Positions 15,993-25,367 are shown, counted from the stretch's first letter. The stretch: DNA of 49,041 bases from Flavobacteriaceae bacterium UBA4022 (GCA_002384055.1 DGAU01000003.1:72344-121384); one strand, 5' to 3'. A program made the numbers and translations. Notes: generated by a model not told the origin, from the sequence alone.

Positions 15993-16997
15993 ATGATTTT
16001 AGTCACCGGAGGAACAGGTTTTTTGGGCGCACATTTGGTTTACCAATTGAGTCAAAAACAGGATGCTGTCCGGGTTCTTTATCGATCTGCAGACCGTTTT
16101 GAACAAGTGCGTCAGGTTTTTTCTTTTTACACCGATCAGGTAGAAGCGCTTTTTCAGCGCATTGAATGGGTCCAGGGCGACATCACCGACATTTATCGCC
16201 TCAACGAAATCATGCAGGGTGTAGACGTGGTCTATCACGTAGCGGGCCTGATCAACTTTGAATGGCGCCAATTAGATCGGTTAAAAAAAACCAATATAGA
16301 AGGTACGGCCAACATTGTGAACGCCGCTCTGGCCCATAACATCAAGAAGCTGTGTTATGTGAGCAGTATTGCCGCAATGAGCACGAGCCCTCAAGACTCC
16401 GACCTAGAAGAATCTTTGGAGCCCATAGGGGTATTTGAAGACCCTTACGCTTTGACTAAGTATTGTGGTGAGAAGGAAGTTTGGCGCGGACAGCAAGAAG
16501 GTCTTGACGTGCTTATTGTACGTCCAGGAGTTATATTGGGAGAAGGATTTTGGTATTCAGGCAGTGGTAAACTCATCAAGCATGCCGCGAAAAACCCGCT
16601 TTTTTATCCCTCGGGCGCTACTGGGTTTATTGATGTTCGGGATGTGGCCCAGCAAAGCATTGCTCTGATGGATGGACCAATAAAAAATAAGGCTTTTGTT
16701 TTTGTAGGACACAATGCCTCTTTTAGAAGTATTTTAGACGCCTTATGTGTTTTATTTGAACAACCAAAACCCAAATTTCAAGCACCAAAAATGCTCCTTC
16801 AATGTATGAGCATGATCGATTTCTTGTGGGCAGGATTATTCAAACGTTCCCAAAAATTACCCAAAGCTTATGTCTTGGCCATGTTTCGCCAATCGATTTA
16901 CGACACTGAGACACTTCCAGGGGTGACACACTTACCGTTTAGAGCGTTAAAAGACACCTTAGCAAGGATTTGTGCGTTGTCGCCTTATAAAACTTAG
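15993..16997 (+). CDS. NAD(P)-dependent epimerase/dehydratase (extended SDR)
   Basis: 334 aa. NAD(P)-binding TGGTGFLGAHLVYQL at the N-terminus, the central WVQGDITD and VVYHVAG segments, and active-site Y-x3-K in DPYALTKYCGEKE (about residue 154). Extended SDRs of this kind act on nucleotide sugars, sterol-like or dihydroflavonol-like substrates; nothing nearby fixes the substrate. A near-consensus -7 element (TACCTTTA, about 15981) lies just before the ATG. Its last 4 nt overlap the DUF4296 gene on the other strand. Confidence 0.85.
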   Translation: MILVTGGTGFLGAHLVYQLSQKQDAVRVLYRSADRFEQVRQVFSFYTDQVEALFQRIEWVQGDITDIYRLNEIMQGVDVVYHVAGLINFEWRQLDRLKKTNIEGTANIVNAALAHNIKKLCYVSSIAAMSTSPQDSDLEESLEPIGVFEDPYALTKYCGEKEVWRGQQEGLDVLIVRPGVILGEGFWYSGSGKLIKHAAKNPLFYPSGATGFIDVRDVAQQSIALMDGPIKNKAFVFVGHNASFRSILDALCVLFEQPKPKFQAPKMLLQCMSMIDFLWAGLFKRSQKLPKAYVLAMFRQSIYDTETLPGVTHLPFRALKDTLARICALSPYKT

Positions 16998-17446
16998 TCT
17001 TTTACTGGCGTGATCAATCCTGGATCATTTACAGAAGAAGGATTCCTCTGTGGGCTTTTGCCCTGTTGCTGCTTTGCTTCACGCTGCTGCTCAGCATCGA
17101 CAAGATCCAACGAATCTAATTCTTTCTTCAGCAGAGATAATCGGCTTTCGACCTGGTCCATGATGGCTAAATAACTATTAATTTCTGCCGCATAATAGGC
17201 CGTACTCGAAGCCATTTGAAGACTATCGATCCCATATTTTGCGTATAAAATTGAATCTATCTGAATACCGTGTTCCCGCAATACTCTATTGTTATTACTC
17301 CGAGCCGCATTACCCAAATACGCGTCAACCAGAATCCCTACCATCGTTTCTGAATCGATCAAATTGTCAGGACGCTCAGGTCTTGTGACCTCTTGACATC
17401 CCCAAAACAGGAATCCACAAAGCACTATGTAACTATAGGTTCTCAA
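16994..17446 (-). CDS. DUF4296 lipoprotein
   Basis: 150 aa. An N-terminal lipoprotein signal (YIVLCGFLFWGC, lipobox Cys about residue 17) is followed by an alpha-helical domain with ETMVGILVDAYLGNAA and YAKYGIDSLQMASSTAYYA, the pattern of DUF4296 in Bacteroidetes. A Gln/Lys-rich tail follows. It is probably anchored to a membrane facing the periplasm; function unknown. The start overlaps the dihydroorotase stop by 4 nt (ATGA), and the GT2-pyrC-DUF4296 order is common in flavobacteria. Confidence 0.82.
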   Translation of the reverse strand: MRTYSYIVLCGFLFWGCQEVTRPERPDNLIDSETMVGILVDAYLGNAARSNNNRVLREHGIQIDSILYAKYGIDSLQMASSTAYYAAEINSYLAIMDQVESRLSLLKKELDSLDLVDAEQQREAKQQQGKSPQRNPSSVNDPGLITPVKD

Positions 17447-18786
17447 CGATCAAAAGTTAAGCGCTCACCATTAGAGCGGTTTACAAATTTACCTCCTTCG
17501 TAAGTCAGCATCCCATTGACAAAGGTATGGGTCACACGCGACTTAAATACAGTTCCCTCAAATGGTGACCAGCCACACTTATAGAGAATATTACTTTTAT
17601 TTACCGTCCATGGAGCATTCAAATCGACCAAAACCAGGTCAGCCTTATAGCCTTCACGAACAAAACCACGCTCTTTTATTTCAAACAATTTAGCAGGATT
17701 ATGCGCAAATTTCTCAACAATTTTTTCTAATGAAATAACGTCCTGATGGTAAAGATCCAATAGCGCCACCAGAGCGTGCTGCACCATTGGTCCCCCTGAG
17801 GGCGCTTTGATATAAGATTGTGTTTTTTCCTCCCAGGTATGAGGGGCATGATCAGTGGCAATAACATCGATGCGGTCTTCTAATAATGCTTGGCGCAGAG
17901 CTAGGCGATCTGAAGCCTTTTTCACAGAAGGGTTCCACTTAATCTTAGACCCCAAGGTGTCATAATCCTGGTCGGAAAACCAAAGATGATGGATGCAGAC
18001 CTCAGCGGTTATTTTTTTTGCGGTGACGTCTTTGTTTTTATTAAAAAGACGCGTCTCCTTGGCCGTGGATAAATGAAATACATGTAAGCGCGCGCCGGTT
18101 TTTTTGGCCAATGCCACAGCTTTGGAACTCGATGCGTAGCAGGCCTCTTCGCTGCGAATTTCGGGATGCATCGCCATACTGATCCCGTCTTTATATTGCG
18201 CAACATAACGAGCCAAGTTGGCCCTGATGATCACTTCGTCTTCACAATGAACGGAAATTACCAAGTTTGTCTTGCTAAAAATAGCCTCTAACGCTTTAGG
18301 ATCGTCCACCAACATATCACCGGTAGAAGAGCCTAAAAATAGTTTTATTCCCGCAATTTTTGTAGGGTCTGCGCCAATCAAATCCTCAATGTTTTCATTG
18401 GTTCCACCCAACATAAAGGAATAATTTGCCCACGAACCTTCCGCGGCCATATCAAATTTGTCTTCGACAAGTTCCATGGTTGTTGCCTGCGGATTGGTAT
18501 TGGGCATTTCGATAAAACTGGTAATCCCTCCGGCGATAGCGGCACGGGATTCCGATTCGATTGTAGCCTTATGGGTGAGACCAGGCTCTCTAAAATGGAC
18601 CTGATCATCAATCATACCTGGCATCAAATACAAGCCATCGGCATCCACCACTCTTGTCCCAGAAGACTTCAGGCTGATGGACGATGCAATCTCGGCGATT
18701 CTATCCCCAACAATCAATACATCGCTGCGGGTAACACTCCCTTCATTGACCAATTGGGCATTTTTAATCAATATAGAATCACTCAT
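17443..18786 (-). CDS. pyrC: Dihydroorotase
   Basis: 447 aa amidohydrolase of the class I dihydroorotase type. It closes carbamoyl-aspartate to dihydroorotate in pyrimidine synthesis. Metal-binding DDQVHFREPG (about residue 60) has the two histidine positions reduced to QVH; MPNTNPQ and the C-terminal metal/catalytic segment ATDHAPHTWEEK are present. The lysine normally carboxylated may be in AGIKLFLGSSTGDM. It overlaps both neighbours by 4 nt, so it is translationally coupled to the GT2 gene before it and the DUF4296 gene after it. Because the first HxH reads QVH, a metal-site variant of the family is possible. Confidence 0.88.
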   Translation of the reverse strand: MSDSILIKNAQLVNEGSVTRSDVLIVGDRIAEIASSISLKSSGTRVVDADGLYLMPGMIDDQVHFREPGLTHKATIESESRAAIAGGITSFIEMPNTNPQATTMELVEDKFDMAAEGSWANYSFMLGGTNENIEDLIGADPTKIAGIKLFLGSSTGDMLVDDPKALEAIFSKTNLVISVHCEDEVIIRANLARYVAQYKDGISMAMHPEIRSEEACYASSSKAVALAKKTGARLHVFHLSTAKETRLFNKNKDVTAKKITAEVCIHHLWFSDQDYDTLGSKIKWNPSVKKASDRLALRQALLEDRIDVIATDHAPHTWEEKTQSYIKAPSGGPMVQHALVALLDLYHQDVISLEKIVEKFAHNPAKLFEIKERGFVREGYKADLVLVDLNAPWTVNKSNILYKCGWSPFEGTVFKSRVTHTFVNGMLTYEGGKFVNRSNGERLTFDR

Positions 18787-19514
18787 AAATCTAATTGCTT
18801 TATTATTCTTTTTAGTTTCATCGCCATTACCCCAAATATAGCTTCCGAAATAATCCCTTTGCTTAATTTAGACTCACCATGCGTTCGGTCTGTAAAAACC
18901 ACGGGGATTTCAGTTATAGAAAACCCCAATAAATGAGCCTTGTATTTCATTTCTATCTGAAACGCGTAGCCAATAAATTTAATTTTGTCCAATGAAATGG
19001 TTTCGAGCACCTTTCGTTTATAACAAACAAATCCTGCTGTGGTATCATGCAGGGACAAACCCGTGACCCAGCGGACATACTTAGAAGCTATCCACGATAA
19101 AAGAACCCGACTCATTGGCCAATTGACCACATTAACTCCGGTCACATATCGCGATCCCACCGCAACTTCATAGCCGTCTTGGCTACAGGCATTATAGAGG
19201 CGAAGCAGGTCGTTTGGGTTGTGCGAAAAATCAGCATCCATTTCGAAAATATAGCTGTAGTCGCGCGCTAACGCCCACTGGAATCCATCAATATAGGCAC
19301 GCCCTAATCCCATTTTCTCTTTTCTTTCTAACAGATGAAGGCGATTGGGATAGGTTTGGATAAGGTCTTTGACCACCTGACCAGTTCCATCGGGTGACCC
19401 ATCATCCACCACCAATATAGAGAACGGGGCATCGATAGAAAAAACAGCATGCGCTAGCCGCTCAATGTTTGCCTTTTCGTTATAAGTTGGAATGATAATT
19501 AGCCCCAGTGACAT
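18783..19514 (-). CDS. Polyprenol monophosphomannose-synthase-like glycosyltransferase (GT2)
   Basis: 243 aa GT-A enzyme. N-terminal LIIIPTYNEKANIERL, VVDDGSPDGTGQVV, the metal-binding DxD-like MDADFSHNPND, and VGSRYVTG are the signatures of dolichol/polyprenol-phosphate mannosyltransferases (DPM1-like). It lacks the C-terminal membrane domain found in some homologues. It would transfer a sugar from a nucleotide sugar to polyprenyl phosphate at the inner membrane. First gene of the operon with pyrC and DUF4296. Confidence 0.9.
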   Translation of the reverse strand: MSLGLIIIPTYNEKANIERLAHAVFSIDAPFSILVVDDGSPDGTGQVVKDLIQTYPNRLHLLERKEKMGLGRAYIDGFQWALARDYSYIFEMDADFSHNPNDLLRLYNACSQDGYEVAVGSRYVTGVNVVNWPMSRVLLSWIASKYVRWVTGLSLHDTTAGFVCYKRKVLETISLDKIKFIGYAFQIEMKYKAHLLGFSITEIPVVFTDRTHGESKLSKGIISEAIFGVMAMKLKRIIKQLDL

Positions 19515-19528
19515 GGATTAATTTTGAA

Positions 19529-19536
19529 CAAATATA
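19529..19536 (-). promoter_or_regulatory. -7 box TATATTTG of the GT2-pyrC operon
   Basis: TATATTTG on the minus strand, 14 nt before the GT2 ATG, matches TAnnTTTG. A -33 TTG is not obvious. On the other strand TTG-N18-TACCCTTG (about 19545-19573) could serve the DUF4271 gene. Confidence 0.5.
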
Positions 19537-19658
19537 CCTCTTTTTTGTCGAGAGATAAAGGCTTATACCCTTGTCCCATGAAAAATTATTTTACCCTTAG
19601 AAACACTCCGACAAGTCGTGCTGGCAAAAAAAATTCTGTTATTTTTATTGACGCTAAT

Positions 19659-20315
19659 ATGGACTTCAATCCGATATACCGCCCTCAAGATTCTTGGATC
19701 ACCTTTTTGTTGGTGGGCCTGTATTTATTGCTCGCATTTTTACGTCATAAGTATCCTAAACGCTTTACAGAACTACTCCTGCTGCCCATCAACGACAAAT
19801 ACTTTGCTTTAGAGGGACGCTTTCCAGATGTCAAGCATCCGTTCAATGGAGCCTTTTTTGTGTGTCAAATCGCGGCCTTCTCTCTGGTGATTTATCTTTG
19901 GCGTCTTCAGATACATGCTGGGGCAACAGATCCGCCATCTACATCCTATTACAACATCGTTCTGATCATCGCATGCTTTTTGGTCCTGCGCTATCTACTG
20001 GGCTTTATTACTTCTAAAGCCCTAAAACTTGAGTCGATTTTGGCTGCCTATCGCTACGAACGCATGAGCTATCATCATATCATTGCATTAGGCCTGTTGC
20101 TCTTCATCACAATGCTGCAATTTGCACCCATAGACCGTGATGCCTTCTTTTATATACTTCCATGGCTCATTATACCAACCATTGGCTTGGCCGCCATTAC
20201 CAGCATCAGGAGAAATTCGACATACCTAATTAAAAATTTCTTCTATTTTATTTTGTACCTTTGCGCACTTGAATTAGCCCCTTATATCCTTCTTTTTGAA
20301 GTTTTAAGATCCTAA
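19659..20315 (+). CDS. DUF4271 membrane protein
   Basis: About 218 aa with five or six hydrophobic segments. The frame extends to 19524, but homologues of this family begin with a short segment before the first helix (here MDFNPIYRPQDSWITFLLVG), so the ATG at 19659 is chosen. DUF4271 is a Bacteroidetes membrane family of unknown function that commonly precedes hemD, as here (18 nt gap). The C-terminal LELAPYILLFEVLRS helix is typical. The hemD promoter lies in its last 60 nt. Confidence 0.78.
   Translation: MDFNPIYRPQDSWITFLLVGLYLLLAFLRHKYPKRFTELLLLPINDKYFALEGRFPDVKHPFNGAFFVCQIAAFSLVIYLWRLQIHAGATDPPSTSYYNIVLIIACFLVLRYLLGFITSKALKLESILAAYRYERMSYHHIIALGLLLFITMLQFAPIDRDAFFYILPWLIIPTIGLAAITSIRRNSTYLIKNFFYFILYLCALELAPYILLFEVLRS
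20256..20263 (+). promoter_or_regulatory. Internal -7 box TACCTTTG before hemD
   Basis: TACCTTTG fits the Bacteroidetes consensus and lies inside the 3' end of the DUF4271 gene, about 70 nt before the hemD ATG. It could give hemD its own transcript in addition to read-through from DUF4271. Confidence 0.4.
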
Positions 20316-20333
20316 GGCATGTTAAACTAGCTT

Positions 20334-21083
20334 ATGAAGGTGAAAACTATTTTGGTCAGTCAACCAGAGCCTATAATCGAGAATTCTCCCTATTTTGATC
20401 TTGTTGAGAAGCAGAAAGTCAAGATTGATTTCCGCTCCTTTATTCATGTTGAAGGGGTCTCAAGCAAGGACGTGCGTGCACAAAAAGTTGATTTATCACA
20501 ATACTCTGCCATCATCTTAACCAGCAGAAATTCTGTCGATCATTATTTTCGAATTGCAGAAGAACTGCGCTTTAAGGTGCCGGATACATTAAAGTATTTC
20601 TGTCAAAGTGAAGCCGTTGCCTATTACCTGCAGAAATACGTCGTGTATCGAAAACGTAAAATCTATGTTGGGAAAAGAACCTTTACAGAACTTTCTCCCC
20701 TGATCAAAAAATACAAAAACGAGTCATTCTTATTGCCCTCATCAGATCAACTGAAGTCAGAGGTGCCGAATGTATTGAACGAACTTGGCGTGAATTGGAA
20801 GCAGGCGACTTTCTACAAAACAGTGGTCAGTGATCTTTCGGATTTAAGTGACGTCTCGTATGATATTTTGGTGTTTTTTAGCCCCAGTGGTATCAAATCT
20901 CTTTTCGAAAATTTCCCTAATTTCGAGCAAAAAAATACACGTATTGCCGTCTTTGGGAATACCACAATCCAGGCTGCGACAGACCAAGGATTGCGCATAG
21001 ACATTAAGGCACCAACGCCCGAAACACCCTCAATGACCATGGCCCTTGAACTTTATATCAAGTCGGTCAATTCAAAAAAATAA
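20334..21083 (+). CDS. hemD: Uroporphyrinogen-III synthase
   Basis: 249 aa. The family is poorly conserved, but TILVSQPEP at the start, AIILTSRNSVDHYF (about residue 59), FLLPSSDQLKSEVPNVL, ATFYKTV, and FFSPSGIKSLFENFP followed by IAVFGNTTIQAATDQGL (about residue 205) match bacterial HemD. It closes and rearranges hydroxymethylbilane to uroporphyrinogen III for heme and siroheme. Other hem genes are not in the window. Location after DUF4271 agrees with flavobacterial gene order. Confidence 0.88.
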   Translation: MKVKTILVSQPEPIIENSPYFDLVEKQKVKIDFRSFIHVEGVSSKDVRAQKVDLSQYSAIILTSRNSVDHYFRIAEELRFKVPDTLKYFCQSEAVAYYLQKYVVYRKRKIYVGKRTFTELSPLIKKYKNESFLLPSSDQLKSEVPNVLNELGVNWKQATFYKTVVSDLSDLSDVSYDILVFFSPSGIKSLFENFPNFEQKNTRIAVFGNTTIQAATDQGLRIDIKAPTPETPSMTMALELYIKSVNSKK

Positions 21084-21091
21084 ACCTTATT

Positions 21092-22696
21092 TTAAATTAG
21101 GGGGCCGCCTTCTAAAATCATGGGGCTGGCATAGGACTCAAATTGCTTAAAGTTTTCTTTAAAGGTATCCGATAATTTTTGGGCTGTTTTGTAGTAACCT
21201 GTATCATTGTTCCAGGTGCTTCTGGGACTCAAAACATCCGTCGGGACGTTAGGACATACGCGCGGCTGAGAGACCCCGAAAACCGAGTGTGTGTGGTACT
21301 TGTCTTTATTGGCCGCCTCAAGGGTGCCGTCCATAGCCGCAGCAATCATGGCGCGGGTATACTTGAGTTTCATTCGAGAACCTACACCATAAGGACCGCC
21401 GGTCCAACCTGTGTTGACTAACCAAACATGGACTCCTGATTCTTGCATTTTTTTGCCCAGCATCTCTGCATATACGGTCGGATGTAACGGCATAAATGGC
21501 GCCCCAAAACAAGCTGAAAAACTAGGCACTGGTTCGACGATTCCTGCCTCTGTGCCGGCTACTTTTGCCGTATAACCACTAATGAAATGATAGGCGGCCT
21601 GGCCTGGGGAAAGTTTAGAAATTGGCGGCAAAACACCAAAGGCATCGGCCGTTAAGAAAAATATATTTTTTGGATTCTTTCCGATCGAAGGCACTTTTAT
21701 GTTTTGGATGTGCTCCAGCGGATAGCTTACCCGGGTATTTTGGGTAATAGAAGTATTGGCATAATCCACTTCACCTTCAGGGTTCATGATCACGTTTTCC
21801 AAAATAGCGCCAGGCTTAATGGCATTAAATATGTCTGGTTCATTTTCCTTAGAAAGGTTAATGACCTTGGCGTAACAGCCCCCCTCAAAATTAAAAACGG
21901 TATTCTCTTTGGTCCAACCATGTTCGTCATCGCCAATAAGAAAGCGTTGAGGATCTGCAGAAAGCGTTGTTTTACCGGTGCCCGATAGACCAAAAAAGAT
22001 CGCTGTATCTCCATCAACGCCAACATTGGCAGAGCAATGCATGGGTAGGGTATCGCGATCCACCGGAAGAATAAAGTTGAGGGCCGAAAATATGCCCTTC
22101 TTGATTTCTCCTGTATATCCAGTGCCGCCTATAAGCGCAATTTTTTTGGTAAAATTCAAGATGGCAAAATTATGTTGACGGGTTGCGTCACGCTCGGGAT
22201 CTGCCATGAAACCCGGTGCATTGATGACCACCCACTCCGGATCAAAATCTGCTAAGGATGCTTCATCAGGGCGCAAAAACATATTAGAGGCGAACATATT
22301 GCTCCATGGATATTCATTGACCACACGGATATTGAGTTGGTAATTGGGATCCGCACATGCATAGGCATCGCGCACATAGAGTTCACGGCCTGACATGTAT
22401 TGCGTCACGCGGTCATAAAGCCGATCAAAAGCCTCTGGAGAAAATGGTATGTTGATGGGGCCCCACCAAATTTTTTCCGAGGTCACGTCATCTTTTACAA
22501 TAAAACGGTCTTTGGGAGATCTTCCTGTAAATTCACCTGTATTAATGGCTAATGCGCCATTATTTGCCGTGACTCCTTGCCTCTTGTCCACGGTAATTTT
22601 GTGTAATTCATCTGGAGTTAGTTGGAAGTTTATGGTGGCATCCGTAATTCCGTAATCAGCTAACGAAATCGTTTTCGATTTTTGCGCTTTATCCAT
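21092..22696 (-). CDS. pckA: Phosphoenolpyruvate carboxykinase (ATP)
   Basis: About 534 aa. The kinase P-loop FFGLSGTGKTTLSADP (about residue 235) is followed by IGDDEHGW, the metal/oxaloacetate site, with INTGEFTGRSPKDRF near residue 55 and GYTAKVAGTE further on. It converts oxaloacetate and ATP to PEP and CO2, the gateway to gluconeogenesis. The frame extends to 22723, but a -7 box at 22721-22728 puts transcription start downstream of that codon; the ATG at 22696 (MDKAQKSK) is the start. Converges with hemD, 8 nt apart. Confidence 0.95.
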   Translation of the reverse strand: MDKAQKSKTISLADYGITDATINFQLTPDELHKITVDKRQGVTANNGALAINTGEFTGRSPKDRFIVKDDVTSEKIWWGPINIPFSPEAFDRLYDRVTQYMSGRELYVRDAYACADPNYQLNIRVVNEYPWSNMFASNMFLRPDEASLADFDPEWVVINAPGFMADPERDATRQHNFAILNFTKKIALIGGTGYTGEIKKGIFSALNFILPVDRDTLPMHCSANVGVDGDTAIFFGLSGTGKTTLSADPQRFLIGDDEHGWTKENTVFNFEGGCYAKVINLSKENEPDIFNAIKPGAILENVIMNPEGEVDYANTSITQNTRVSYPLEHIQNIKVPSIGKNPKNIFFLTADAFGVLPPISKLSPGQAAYHFISGYTAKVAGTEAGIVEPVPSFSACFGAPFMPLHPTVYAEMLGKKMQESGVHVWLVNTGWTGGPYGVGSRMKLKYTRAMIAAAMDGTLEAANKDKYHTHSVFGVSQPRVCPNVPTDVLSPRSTWNNDTGYYKTAQKLSDTFKENFKQFESYASPMILEGGPLI

Positions 22697-22720
22697 GGGA
22701 AGTTGTGTTAGGTTCCGGCA

Positions 22721-22728
22721 CAAAAATA
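22721..22728 (-). promoter_or_regulatory. pckA -7 box TATTTTTG
   Basis: TATTTTTG on the minus strand, 24 nt before the pckA ATG at 22696, fits TAnnTTTG. It excludes the longer start at 22723. A -33 TTG is not clear. Confidence 0.5.
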
Positions 22729-22766
22729 GAAAATACTATTGGGATAACGCAGGAAATACCACAGGT

Positions 22767-23165
22767 TTATATTCCTTTATTGCGAGAAATCCCCAGAGCC
22801 ATTGACCCCCAACCTAATATAAAGCAAACCCCACCCAGAGGGGTCAAAACTCCGATAAAACTAGGGATGGTATCATTGACCTCCTTAAAGACCAGAATAT
22901 ATAACGAACCAGAAAACAAGAGTACCCCCGCAATAAACCAACGAAAAATCCATGCACGAGCTTTATGGGAAACCAAGCCTGAAGACCAGACCATCAACAA
23001 AGCTAAGAGGTGCATCACCTGAAACAAGAGACCCGTTTCAAATCGTTCAAAAGCTTCCTGACTCACCACGGGCTTTATCCCATGGGCGCCAAAAGCACCA
23101 ATAATGACCGTAAGCCCACCTAACAGGCTCAGTCCTATTCCTTGTATTTTGTCATGAATGTGCAT
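22767..23165 (-). CDS. DUF423 membrane protein
   Basis: 132 aa with four hydrophobic segments. GAFGAHGIKPVVSQEAFERF and the TGLLFQVMHLLALLMVW segment are the DUF423 signature. This small inner-membrane family has no established function known to me. Alone on the minus strand between pckA and the divergent saccharopine dehydrogenase gene; 38 nt separate it from the -7 box of pckA. Confidence 0.85.
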   Translation of the reverse strand: MHIHDKIQGIGLSLLGGLTVIIGAFGAHGIKPVVSQEAFERFETGLLFQVMHLLALLMVWSSGLVSHKARAWIFRWFIAGVLLFSGSLYILVFKEVNDTIPSFIGVLTPLGGVCFILGWGSMALGISRNKGI

Positions 23166-23227
23166 AGGGTCACGTGGTATTTTATTACTTTAGTCCTTCG
23201 ACTTAAAGCAACAAAAATACAAAGATC

Positions 23228-24598
23228 ATGCGTCATATTTTAATTATCGGAGCAGGACGTTCTGCCTCGAGTCTCATACAATACCTGATCGAACATTCAG
23301 CGTCCGAGGATTTATTTATTACCGTTGGCGACATCTCCGAAGCATCGGCCCAAAAGTACCTCGCTGGAGCCCCCCGAGCCAAAGGCATCGCTTTTGATGT
23401 GTTTGACCAGATTCAGCGCGAAGCGCTCATCCAACAAAGCGATTTGGTGATTTCTATGTTACCGGCACATTTGCATATCGAAGTAGCCAAAGACTGTTTG
23501 ACCTATGGAAAACATATGGTAACAGCCTCATACATCAGCAAAGAACTTGAAGCCATGAACCAAGAGGTCACGGCAAAAGGACTCGTATTTATGAATGAAA
23601 TTGGTCTCGATCCTGGTATTGATCATATGAGCGCCATGCAAGTCATTGATCAGATCAGACGTGAAGGCGGAAAAATGCTCCTTTTTGAATCGTTTACTGG
23701 CGGGCTTATTGCCCCAGAGAGCGATACCAATTTATGGCGTTATAAATTTACATGGAATCCGCGCAACGTCGTCCTAGCCGGTCAAGGTGGGGCTGCAGAA
23801 TTCATCCAAGAGGGTTCCTATAAGTTCATTCCATATCACCGATTGTTCCGACGGACCGAGTTTTTGGCAATTGACGGCCATGGACGTTTTGAGGCCTATG
23901 CCAATCGCAACTCCTTAAAATACCGTTCGATTTACGGACTCAACGATATCTTAACGCTCTACCGGGGTACGATCCGACATGTAGGTTATAGCAGAGCTTG
24001 GAACATGTTTGTTCAGCTCGGCATGACCGACGATAGTTACGCCATTCCACATTCTGAAAATCTAACATATCGACAATTTGTCAATCTATTTTTGCCCTAC
24101 TCACCAACGGATTCCGTTGAACTCAAATTGCGTCTAAATCTCAAGATCGATCAAGATGACCTTATGTGGGACAAACTGGAAGAACTAGACTTATTCAATG
24201 AGCAAAAAACCATTGGTATCGCCAATGCCACACCGGCACAAGGATTACAAAAGATCTTAATGGACAAATGGACCTTAGAACCCGATGATAAAGACATGAT
24301 CGTGATGTATCATAAATTTGGCTATTCCATCGATGGTGTCAAGAAACAAATCGACAGCCATATGGTCTTGGTGGGACAAGACCAGACGGTAACAGCAATG
24401 GCCAAAACCGTAGGCCTTCCTGTAGCTATGGCCGCATTAAAAATTCTCAACGGCACCATCAATACCCCTGGGGTACAATTGCCAATTAGTGCCGAAGTAT
24501 ATGAGCCAATCCTCAAGGAACTCGAAGACTACGGCGTTATTTTTCATGAGAAAAAAGTATCCTACATGGGCTACAACCCGAGCAATATGTTGGGATAG
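23228..24598 (+). CDS. Saccharopine dehydrogenase family protein
   Basis: 456 aa. N-terminal Rossmann motif HILIIGAGRSASSLIQYL and the saccharopine reductase-like core (VISMLPAHLH, VTASYISKEL, LVFMNEIGLDPGIDHM). The full-length two-domain form resembles saccharopine dehydrogenase (L-glutamate-forming), which splits saccharopine to alpha-aminoadipate semialdehyde and glutamate in lysine breakdown. A ketoglutarate-reductase partner is not adjacent. The acyl-CoA dehydrogenase at 1342 could act later in the same pathway. No clear -7 box was seen. Confidence 0.85.
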   Translation: MRHILIIGAGRSASSLIQYLIEHSASEDLFITVGDISEASAQKYLAGAPRAKGIAFDVFDQIQREALIQQSDLVISMLPAHLHIEVAKDCLTYGKHMVTASYISKELEAMNQEVTAKGLVFMNEIGLDPGIDHMSAMQVIDQIRREGGKMLLFESFTGGLIAPESDTNLWRYKFTWNPRNVVLAGQGGAAEFIQEGSYKFIPYHRLFRRTEFLAIDGHGRFEAYANRNSLKYRSIYGLNDILTLYRGTIRHVGYSRAWNMFVQLGMTDDSYAIPHSENLTYRQFVNLFLPYSPTDSVELKLRLNLKIDQDDLMWDKLEELDLFNEQKTIGIANATPAQGLQKILMDKWTLEPDDKDMIVMYHKFGYSIDGVKKQIDSHMVLVGQDQTVTAMAKTVGLPVAMAALKILNGTINTPGVQLPISAEVYEPILKELEDYGVIFHEKKVSYMGYNPSNMLG

Positions 24599-24604
24599 TG
24601 CGTT

Positions 24605-25294
24605 TTAACGGCGATTTAAAAACATCATTATAAAATACAATAGGGTCGCTAAAGAACCTAAAGCGGCGACCACATAAGTTCGAGCAGCCCACTTTAGAGC
24701 ATCCTTAGCTCCATCATACTCCTGAGGCGTGACCATATTTTCGGTCTTGAGCCAAACCAAAGCACGTTTGCTGGCATCAAATTCGACCGGCAGGGTAATG
24801 AACGAAAAGACCGTAGTGGTAGCGAACAACAAAATGCCCATTAAAAAAAGCGTTGTCCCCAAGACAGATCCGGAAGCGGCGAGCACCAGACCAATCATGA
24901 TGACAAAATTTGAGAGTTTACTCGCAACACCAACCATAGGCACAATCGCGGAGCGCATTTGCAACCACTCATATGCTTTGGCATGTTGCACAGCATGGCC
25001 ACATTCATGAGCAGCAACAGCCGCCGCAGCGGCATTTCGCTCATGATAAACAGACTCACTTAGGTTGACCGTTTTATCGGCTGGATTATAATGATCGGTC
25101 AATTGCCCTGGGGTTGAGATCACTTTGACATCGGTGATGCCATGATCGGCAAGCATTTTTTCGGCAATTTCCTTTCCGCTTAAGCCATTGCGCAAATGCA
25201 ATTTAGAATAGGCCGCAAATTTTTTCTTGAGCGTGTTGCTCACCGTCCAGCTGGCCAGAAAGATCAAGCCAGCCATGAGATAGTATCCCATCAT
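24605..25294 (-). CDS. YugP-type zinc metallopeptidase, membrane-bound
   Basis: 229 aa. The zinc-binding HExxH motif is HECGH in AAHECGHAVQHA (about residue 96). Hydrophobic segments lie at the N-terminus (YYLMAGLIFLASWTV), in the middle (about 130-165) and at the C-terminus. PVEFDASKRALVWL after the central helices is typical of the DUF232/YugP family. Physiological substrate unknown. Single gene, converging with the saccharopine dehydrogenase gene 6 nt away. Confidence 0.88.
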   Translation of the reverse strand: MMGYYLMAGLIFLASWTVSNTLKKKFAAYSKLHLRNGLSGKEIAEKMLADHGITDVKVISTPGQLTDHYNPADKTVNLSESVYHERNAAAAAVAAHECGHAVQHAKAYEWLQMRSAIVPMVGVASKLSNFVIMIGLVLAASGSVLGTTLFLMGILLFATTTVFSFITLPVEFDASKRALVWLKTENMVTPQEYDGAKDALKWAARTYVVAALGSLATLLYFIMMFLNRR

Positions 25295-25367
25295 AATTTA
25301 TCTACTTTTAGTCTCTATCTAAGATACAAAATAAGTGCCATTTTTTTGAACTGACAGCCTGTCTCTT

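Noticed and set aside
22697..22723. Earlier start for pckA
   Set aside because: The -7 box at 22721-22728 places transcription start downstream of this codon.
23212..23219. TATTTTTG on the minus strand upstream of DUF423
   Set aside because: It lies close to the divergent saccharopine dehydrogenase start, has no -33, and is 47 nt from the gene; not counted as a promoter.
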